Part shown: piece by piece, positions 57,293-64,000 of the stretch
How positions within the stretch are numbered: the stretch's first letter is position 1
Layout: each line of letters begins with the position of its first letter
Assembly (NCBI GenBank): GCA_963678675.1
Contig: OY783195.1
Coordinates: 6,148,001 to 6,212,000 of the forward strand
Direction: 5' to 3'
Source: Xiphydria camelus
Lineage: Eukaryota > Arthropoda > Insecta > Hymenoptera > Xiphydriidae
Length of the DNA: 64,000 nucleotides
The notes under the pieces: model-generated
Seen by the model: the letters and a program-made list of their open reading frames with translations, nothing else
The model's database searches: none
Told to the model about the DNA's origin: nothing
Program-made: the position numbers and the translations under genes

Positions 57293-58749
57293 CCCAAGTA
57301 GCAAAACTAATTTTATAAAGACTGTTAGAACTGCTATACAACATATCTTATATAAACGTGAAAATCTTATAATGTGGCTATAACCCACTATACAATGTCT
57401 TTACAACCAAAAAGGGCCCCGGTTTATACAACAGTTCAGTACTTTTAGAAGATCCTTTAGTAAACTACACAACCGTTATAAGATAATCAATGTGATGATT
57501 ATAAAACTGTCCTATAAGTATGTCTTCAGGGGAGAGAGAGAGATTCCTTATACAATACATTTACAAAACTGTCTGAGAACTGCTATAAAACTATTGTATA
57601 ACAGTGCTATTATTCTGCGGTTCAAGTGTATTTTACTTTTTATCGCCTCGAGCTGTGGCGAAAAAAAGTGATGTCGCCATCCGTCGGTATACGTTCACAA
57701 GCCTGCTAACCCGCCTTTGTAGTGTCGATTTTTTTTTGTCATACCCTACCGGGACTCAAACCTGCGATCTTTAGGACGAGCTGCTTCGAGAAACTGGGAA
57801 TAAATACTTCGCACTCTACCAATTGAGCCACCGACTCTTCAAGTGGTGTCGGTCGACTCTAGTTATATATAGGAACCGGACCTGACAATGACTCCTCTCG
57901 AAGGTTTTTCTCATTAAATTTTATAAAATAATTTGATACTTTCTTTTTCAAAACTAATTCTTTCTAATTATTCATTATTTATGGAATAATTCGGTACAAT
58001 TTGCACTGTTTGAAACACCATTATTATATCAATTTTGTTATTTTTTAATTCAACAATTTTATGAAGACATTGCATTCACGATAAATTTACGAAGTATTTG
58101 CACGTCGTTAACACGTTCCGTGCCGGACCGATTTTTGAAGACTTTCCGTTCAGGCCGCGTGGGGCGTATACGACTTAATCTATTATAGTATTATTAGGTT
58201 ATGTATGTATAAACAGATTTTATAACGCATAACTTGAGATAACTTTATTCCTGGGAACTACATTTTTATTCTATAAGCTCTTTACAAGAGAGTACACTGT
58301 TGTAGTTATATAGGATGATTATAAAATCCTTTCATACTTATTGTGTAATGTGTTTACTTCTGCGTAAAAAAAGTAACAATCTTATTACTTTTCTTAAGGA
58401 ACCTCAATACAACTGTATATACAATTTCCATTACAACTAACTTTTAACGTCGCTAATACAATAGCTATGCAGCTGTATTACAATCTGTATAAGATTCTTT
58501 TAAAATAATTTTTTAAGGGTTATATAAGACGTTATGCAATTGTTACAAAATTTGTAGACTTAGAGTATTTCTTTGTCCTATAATATGAGTTCTAAGAACG
58601 TCTATACAACAGCATTACAGAGACCCCTCTATTTGACGACAAAATTGTCGTATTGAGACGCTTTAAAAAATAAAGTTGTTCTTCAAGCGGCGCTATACGA
58701 TAATTATGAAATCATATCGTTCTTTTAGAGGTCTATTTTGCTAGTTGGG
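57293..58749. mobile_element. CCCA-family element with TATAAAACTGTTATA-type interior and a tRNA-like insert
   Basis: Ends CCCAAGTAGCAAAACTA and, complemented, CCCAACTAGCAAAATAG. Outer thirds are dense in variants of CTATACAAC, TATAAAACTGT and ATACAACTGT. The centre holds a tRNA-like segment and a GC-richer TTAACACGTTCCGTGCCGG arm at 58110. Confidence 0.7.
57738..57835 (-). tRNA. tRNA-like sequence, probably tRNA-derived SINE head or pseudogene
   Basis: On the minus strand an A-box-like TGGCTCAATTGGTAGAGTGC is followed 54 bases later by a B-box-like GGTTTGAGTCCCGG. The interval is too long for a simple tRNA. Acceptor and T stems pair imperfectly, so a functional tRNA is unlikely. Confidence 0.45.
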
Positions 58750-58793
58750 TATTATCTAGTGCAGCAGTGATCACTATACTCTTCTCTCCGTGC

Positions 58794-61130
58794 AGTCATC
58801 GATACATCGAAGCAAACCAGAGAAAGCAAATGAAAATCTCCCACCCAATTCTTGCGCAACCCTTCCTAAATATCCTCTCACCTTTTTTCTTCCACCCCTC
58901 GCCCGAAGAGTTTTTCGTAACATGCAAATAAGCGGATTAGCCCGCAAACGGACGCCCACATACACGCGCGTCGGTGATCCTGAAATATTCGTCCGCGGTT
59001 TATGCGCGCGGGTCGACGAAGGGGATGGCGGCGGGAGGGGTTCGAATTAATGAGCACCTTTCCGCGTTTCACACTGTTATTATAGTGCTAAGTAATGTAC
59101 CGAGTTAAAACCTGTACATCTCCCGGGTAAAAAGTTTCTTTTTCTCCTTCAGCGGCGCGTCCTCGCGCCTCGCGTCTCCACCCCCGCGCCGCGACTGTAA
59201 CAGAAGGGCGGCTATACGGTTAACGTAGCATAACTTCAACGGCGGATGACATTTTTTAGCAGAATTTTCAATGCCGTACCAATTTTTCTTCGGTCTATCT
59301 CACTCGTACGCTACAGGCGACAGCCCCCCTCTGCCCACGCGTGCACGCGCGTACATACACGCATCGCTCGGCTTCCCTCGCGACCCTTTTCGCACTCTCG
59401 CGCGATGTCGAAGCTAATGGCGCGACGTCGGGCGATTTTTTCTCGCGTGGGATCCGAGTTTATGCGGAGGAAGAGGAGGAGGGAGAGAGAAATGCGCGTC
59501 GGGTTAAATAAGCTGCGGAGAGACGCGTGGCCGCCTCGAAAAAAGTGAGCAGCATCAGCGGCGGCAGCTCTCGCGCGTGTTCTCCGGGGGTGGTTCGATA
59601 AATGCGGGGGTTTGCTAACGTCGGAAGTGGGAGCGCTGTCCCGTGGGAGGAGGATCGTTCGCGCGCGCGTTACGCATGCGGTATCGGCGTTGTGGATTGG
59701 TCTTTGATACGGTTGTTGTTATTAAGATCATTAACGAAGGTTTTTCATGTCGCGGGGACAGAGACAAGCGGGGGTGTTTTGCTCGTTAGGAAGATGAAAT
59801 GCGACTCTGTCGGCCTGGACATTTCTTCGACCCAGTTTTGGGAGGTGCGAATTCGAATTATCAGAATATATGATGACGTGAATGACGCGAGGGAGGGGTT
59901 TAATCTTACTGTACAGACGTATTTTTCGCGCGGAACCGACGTTACGCTACGCGGTCGTTTATATTAACTCGCCGAGCACATCGACCGCAAAGTGGGTGCA
60001 GGTGTAGATACTTCTACCGCGCGCGCCAGCACGCGCTGCAGTATTAACGCCTCCGCGGGGCGTTCTCGGAGGTGCAGGTGCAGTTCGACGCTCTCAATCC
60101 TCGTGCGAAACTGCTCTTGTGTGTGTGAAATATATAAATATACACGGCCCCCGAGGGAATTGAGTGGACGCCGAGTTGCGTTTGGAATTGCCGGGAATGG
60201 GGAGCGGTCCAGATTTATTTCTTTGTGATTATCTCGGTACCCATGCGTTTCTCGTCGATGTTCGTAGGAAATTTCTTGTAGGGCGAGGGATCTGTGAGTT
60301 CAAAAATGGAGCCTAAAAAGATCTGGTCACGGCATGCAACGTTGCCACATTGACTTATCAAGGGTTACATTTATAAAGAACAATTAATACAAAAATAACA
60401 GGCTTTTTAATGAACGTGAAAATTGGTATAGATGATTTTAGTTCATTAAATTTGCTGTTCAAAAAATGTCAGAATTTTTTCACTACTTTTCTCAGAAATA
60501 TCGCGGTTTGTTAGTTACAACCCATAAGAACATATGTTATTTTGTTATTAAAAAATCTTTGCAACGAGCTTCTTAAAAGACTTGAAAGTTTAACTGAATT
60601 TTTTTTTACTTCAATCTACCGAATGCAATCATTTTCAAGCATTTCTTACTATTTTTAGTATAACGCTCGAGAATCCTTAAACAGATAATCGCGACTGAAG
60701 TGAGAAATCAGAAATACGTTCTCAAGGCGGCTGGAAGGGATCCGAGGAACTTCTCTGCATCGATCCATAGTAACTTTAAATCATTTATCCTTTTCGAATG
60801 AATTTCGAATGAATGCATCCGGAACTTGGTTCTACTCGTATCTATTCCCTCCTTCATTCGAAGTCGAAAACATTTCCCGTCGCGGAAATTTGAGGTCGTC
60901 AAAATTGCATCGAGCGACGCAGGTATATAAGCGTCGCGACGCAATTTCCCGGAAAATGCGACGAGGGAAAATGCGATTGACGCGAGAGCCTCTCGTAAGT
61001 TTAAATAACCGGATGAATAATGCAATGAGGCCGGGGCAATACGGCGGACTCGAACATGTTACGTCTCCCATTGTCAACCTCGACAGAGGGCGCGGAGCTT
61101 AATACACTATGGGGAGGAGAATGAACGAGT
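58794..61130. other. GC-rich block (58.8-60.25 kb) and flanking intergenic DNA
   Basis: CpG-rich DNA with many CGCG words and open frames on both strands. It looks like a promoter or CpG-island-type region, but no exon, TATA box or protein similarity is convincing. 60.25-60.7 kb is AT-rich. Confidence 0.4.
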
Positions 61131-61162
61131 GAGAGAGAGAGAGAGAGAGGGGGGAGGGGGGA
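61131..61162. repeat. (GA)n microsatellite followed by G runs
   Basis: About ten GA units then GGGGGG-A-GGGGGG, a strongly purine-asymmetric tract. Confidence 0.9.
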
Positions 61163-61540
61163 GATTAGCGAGACAACACAAAATGCTGCGTGTGTGTCAC
61201 TAAGTAAGCGTCTAGATTTGCCGCCCCTCTGTAGCCCTCGCCGCAGGATGTGTCAGGTTCAGCCGCATGTGTTTTGCGAGCCCTCGTCTCTCTCGCCTCG
61301 CAGTAGAATCCAGTTATACACCTACCTATCCTACGCCGGAATTGTTTTTGCCGCGAAACTTCCGGGCATAATCTCGCGGGATTAGTCGTTAATTTTTGGC
61401 TCGACGTCATCCGGGGGTTTTGGTTCCCGAAGCTCGCGAACGTCTCCCCGTTCGTGATCGCTTCAGCCGTGGATTCGGTCACTCCGTGGCATCCCTCCTT
61501 TCCTTCGGTTCTGAGCAGATGCTATCGTACGAGGGGTTGC

Positions 61541-61930
61541 CAGGGTGACTTCGCAGGTTTTCGACCAGATTACATTGGTTTGTTTTTCAACAATGCGCAA
61601 ATCCAACATATACGTAGATGTTTAAACTAAAACATATACATATCGAATCCACAGGAACTATAGAATTGGCCTAAATGTTAAAAATGTATCTAAATCTTTC
61701 TGAAAATTAAAAAAGTACGTATATGATAAAAAATACTGTTTTTCCCCATTCTCGACCACCCATTTCCTAAGGTTAGTGTTAAACCGTAAGGAGGTACCAC
61801 TTCTTATAAGTGTAGTTGAATGGTGGATTTATGCAGTGGCGTGGTCAAAAATATAAAAAATGCGCTGATATTCTTATTTTCAAAGCTGGTCGAAAACAGG
61901 GTGCGGTCGGCTAACCGGCGAAGTCACCTT
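61541..61930. mobile_element. Probable TIR element, about 390 bp
   Basis: CAGGGTGACTTCGCAGG at the left corresponds to the complement of the right end, AAGGTGACTTCGCCGG. GGTTTTCGACCAG at the left matches the complement of CTGGTCGAAAACAGG at the right. Confidence 0.55.
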
Positions 61931-62114
61931 CTATATAATTGGAAACGAGAGAGATGCTGTGTTATTTGAAACGCTTCGCGGCACTTGCAGATTGTTAGAA
62001 GTGATTGGTTTAACTTTACTGGATGATAGAATGTTCGAAAAAAAGTTATCATCTCGATCATCATGACTGGAAGGGCGAAATACTAAATTTTGTACGAAAT
62101 TCGGTCATCTCATA

Positions 62115-62450
62115 AAAAGAATATTTAGATTTTTAAATTTAATTTGTAATCTGTGTACATATTTAATATCACACGAAAAAGGGAATGTCCAAAAAATAAT
62201 AATTAGTCGCTGAGTTATAAGCGCATTTCTCTCTACAACGTTGTGACGTCATCGAAATGAAAGAGAGACGCAGTTATGTCAAGCAATGAGTGCGAGAGAG
62301 ATCAATTATAACACGATGACTTAGCTGCATATATAATACATATACCTACATAAATGTCGTTTTTCAGCTCAATTACTTAAGGCCAAAAATGAAAAAATAC
62401 GGGGTAAATAATTTTTTTCTAAATTGTTCGAATTTGGAATAATAAAAATT
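62115..62450 (+). repeat. CRE-like dispersed repeat, copy 4
   Basis: Same landmarks and orientation as copy 1: TTTAATTTGTAAT, GAGTTATAAGCGCATTTCTC, TGTGACGTCATCGAAA, AGAGAGACGCAGTTATG, GAGTGCGAGAGAGATCA, then a GTCGTTTTTCAGC and GGCCAAAAATGAAAAA tail. Confidence 0.78.
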
Positions 62451-62819
62451 CGTGAGAAAACCTAATTATGGTTTTTTATTTTTCGTAAAAATCTTGCTTA
62501 ATATCTTTTTCGAATAGTTGGAGGGCTGTTAGGCCTATAAAGCGGTCATTGAATGAGTTTATAGGATAAATGGCATAAATGTTAAATCTACGCGAGAAAT
62601 TAAAGGGCAAAAATTTGACGTCGACGCGTTATGATCGTAGTATAAGGCTATCAAAAAGTCAAGTAACACAGAGAAATGAATGCTTCCTTAATCACGGGTA
62701 ATTTCACGGACGACTAGCTCATTCGGGCACGAATTTCGGAGGAAACGTCCGCGTGCGGTGCATGTACGTATAGAAACTCGGACCGTGCGGTTAAACACAG
62801 CTGCGAATTAGTTGCAGCT

Positions 62820-62825
62820 TATATA
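62820..62825 (+). promoter_or_regulatory. TATA box of a candidate gene
   Basis: TATATA 43 bp upstream of the candidate start codon at 62868, preceded by an imperfect palindrome CAGCTGCGAATTAGTTGCAGCT. Spacing suits a start site near 62850. Confidence 0.4.
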
Positions 62826-62867
62826 GGTACGCCGAGTGCAGCGGCGCTACACGAAGGCGCAGTCGAC

Positions 62868-62962
62868 ATGTGTAGCGCAGCCTTTCACACGGCATTGCGC
62901 GTGTACATGGGCATTCGTATCTCCATTCCTGCATTGTGTATAATAGCGTTTATAAGTGCCGC
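62868..62962 (+). CDS. Candidate first coding exon: signal peptide of an unrecognised secreted or membrane protein
   Basis: ATG at 62868 opens MCSAAFHTALRVYMGIRISI and then a hydrophobic core PALCIIAFISA, ending in small residues as a signal peptide should. GCCGC|GTATGG at 62963 is a possible donor (phase 2). Beyond it the frame stays open to 63197, but composition becomes AT-rich and the hydrophobic logic ends. The rest of the gene would lie right of the window. No family is recognised. Confidence 0.35.
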
Positions 62963-63793
62963 GTATGGCGAACTGGGCCGGATTTCCTGCGATTCTCAAC
63001 TTTTGATGACTATATCCCTATATTTTAATTTTTGCTTTATTCATGATACGGACATTAATTGTATACAAATTTCGAGTACAAAGTTCATATTCAGTTGGAA
63101 ACTTTGTGTTGGCATCGGTTCACATATTTTTAAATGTATGTTAAAATCCACTAATTTTTGTGTTAATTTAACAGTCTTTGGTTGGACTTTAATATAAAAT
63201 ATATTAGACTAACGCAAAGAATTGGTCGATTATACGGATTCAGTCTGAATTGGATTCACTAAAGAAGCCGGTATGTTATTTTCTAGATTTTAGATCTATT
63301 CTCATTTCCAGATAAAGAATGTTTCGCTGAGAAACCATGGTTTTTTTTCGATAAAGGAGACCTTCAAATTTTTACACCTCATCTTAGTTTTCTTAATAAA
63401 TGTTCCTTTAATTAAAATATAACTTCACGAAAAGTCCCTAGTACTCCCTAAAATTAATAAATCATTATAATAACTGGAGCACAATAGTTTACTGTGAAAA
63501 ACGAAGACCACGTCTATCAATTTGATGGTCTCCGTTACCAGAAACACCATACTTCATGAGTGAAAACATTTTTACTTGGAAATAAGGATGGATCTAAAAT
63601 CTCACAAAAACTATCTGCTTCACCAACTCAAACTGGATCCTTAATAGCTTCAACGGTTTTGGCTCGGCATTGATGAATCAGTCAATCAGAAAATTTTCTT
63701 TCATGCAGAAAATAAATTAGTTATTTATATTTTATACAGTTTCTGTTATGCTCGAGTATTCTTTGAGTTTATGCTTCTTTATATTCAAGACCA

Positions 63794-63885
63794 TTAACAT
63801 GTTCACTGCAATACCAGATTACATGTGACTGGTAAAGCAAATTAGTGCAAATCATATATCACTGGTGCCGTAGTGAACGTGTTAA
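63794..63885. mobile_element. TTAA-flanked hairpin, 92 bp
   Basis: TTAACATGTTCACTGCAATACCAG at the left and the inverted ACTGGTGCCGTAGTGAACGTGTTAA at the right form imperfect arms, each bounded by TTAA. Similar in design to 43916-44005. Confidence 0.65.
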
Positions 63886-63944
63886 TAAATACTTCTTTGA
63901 TTCTTCCGAAGTGCTTTTACAAGCAAATGAAATGGTATGGAAAA

Positions 63945-64000
63945 ATCCGATTTTTACTCTGGAAAACCCGGGAAAGTCAGGGGACGTTTACAATCAAAAT
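63945..64000 (+). mobile_element. Start of another hAT-like fragment, cut by the window edge
   Basis: CTGGAAAACCCGGGAAAGTC followed by AGGGGACGTTTACAATC matches the terminal module of the family at 4177-4792 and 8422-8934. Confidence 0.5.

Larger units (their letters stand above)
56883..58793. mobile_element. Nested transposon stack, outer TIR CACGGAGAGAAGAGT
   Basis: ACGGAGAGAAGAGTGCA at the left end and its inverted counterpart ACTCTTCTCTCCGT at 58778-58791 bracket two further inverted-repeat units, 56929-57287 and 57293-58749. The order suggests successive insertions into one another. Confidence 0.6.

Noticed and set aside
57738..57835. A functional tRNA gene
   Set aside because: A- and B-box words are present, but the stems pair poorly, the spacing is too long and it sits inside a transposon; kept only as tRNA-like.
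59602..59967. 121-codon plus-strand ORF in the GC-rich block
   Set aside because: No recognisable domain, signal peptide or neighbouring exon; open frames on both strands are expected from this composition.

Overview
The window is insect nuclear DNA. It has multi-exon genes with GT-AG introns, CpG-rich coding exons in AT-rich surroundings, and many short non-autonomous DNA transposons. Gene content and base composition fit Hymenoptera best (an ant or relative), but the species cannot be fixed from this window and that assignment is inference. I found no bacterial or viral genes, CRISPR array or rRNA.

Three protein-coding genes can be reconstructed exon by exon with matching splice phases. 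(1) On the plus strand, 3524-9527 holds the 3' part of a Dok-7-like adaptor: PH domain end, IRS-type PTB domain, and a long tail with YDxP and YxN phosphotyrosine motifs. Its 5' exons lie left of the window. (2) On the minus strand, 38485-24277 holds a complete PPP4R4-type regulatory subunit of protein phosphatase 4 in 17 exons (1301 residues). It has a HEAT-repeat body and an unusually long basic/serine tail carrying repeated K-R-x-S motifs. (3) On the minus strand, 51830-40646 holds a complete UDP-glycosyltransferase (UGT) in 8 exons (545 residues) with signal peptide, catalytic His region, UGT signature, C-terminal membrane anchor and a KxKxx ER-retrieval end. A weaker fourth candidate, a TATA-driven first exon encoding a signal peptide, lies on the plus strand at about 62820-62962.

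Layout: 1-753 tandem repeat and a hairpin element; 3.5-9.5 kb Dok-7-like gene; 9.5-24.3 kb a long convergent interval with no recognisable coding exons and several terminal-inverted-repeat (TIR) elements; 24.3-38.5 kb PPP4R4 with transposon-filled introns and a possible second promoter; 38.6-40.1 kb a diverged tandem duplication containing promoter-like and splice-donor-like sequence; 40.6-51.8 kb UGT; 51.8-64 kb mostly non-coding with nested elements, a 27-bp minisatellite, a GC-rich block and the candidate new first exon.

The most unusual material is the mobile DNA. One family has CCCA-rGTAGCA-like ends, and its members carry different interiors, each built from its own short reiterated motif. 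A second is a roughly 610-bp hAT-like family with three near-full copies. A third is a dispersed repeat centred on a TGACGTCA-like palindrome. There are also TTAA-flanked hairpins, and a nested transposon stack that contains a tRNA-like sequence. The three genes have no obvious joint function: they belong to synaptic/receptor-kinase signalling, phosphatase targeting and small-molecule conjugation respectively.
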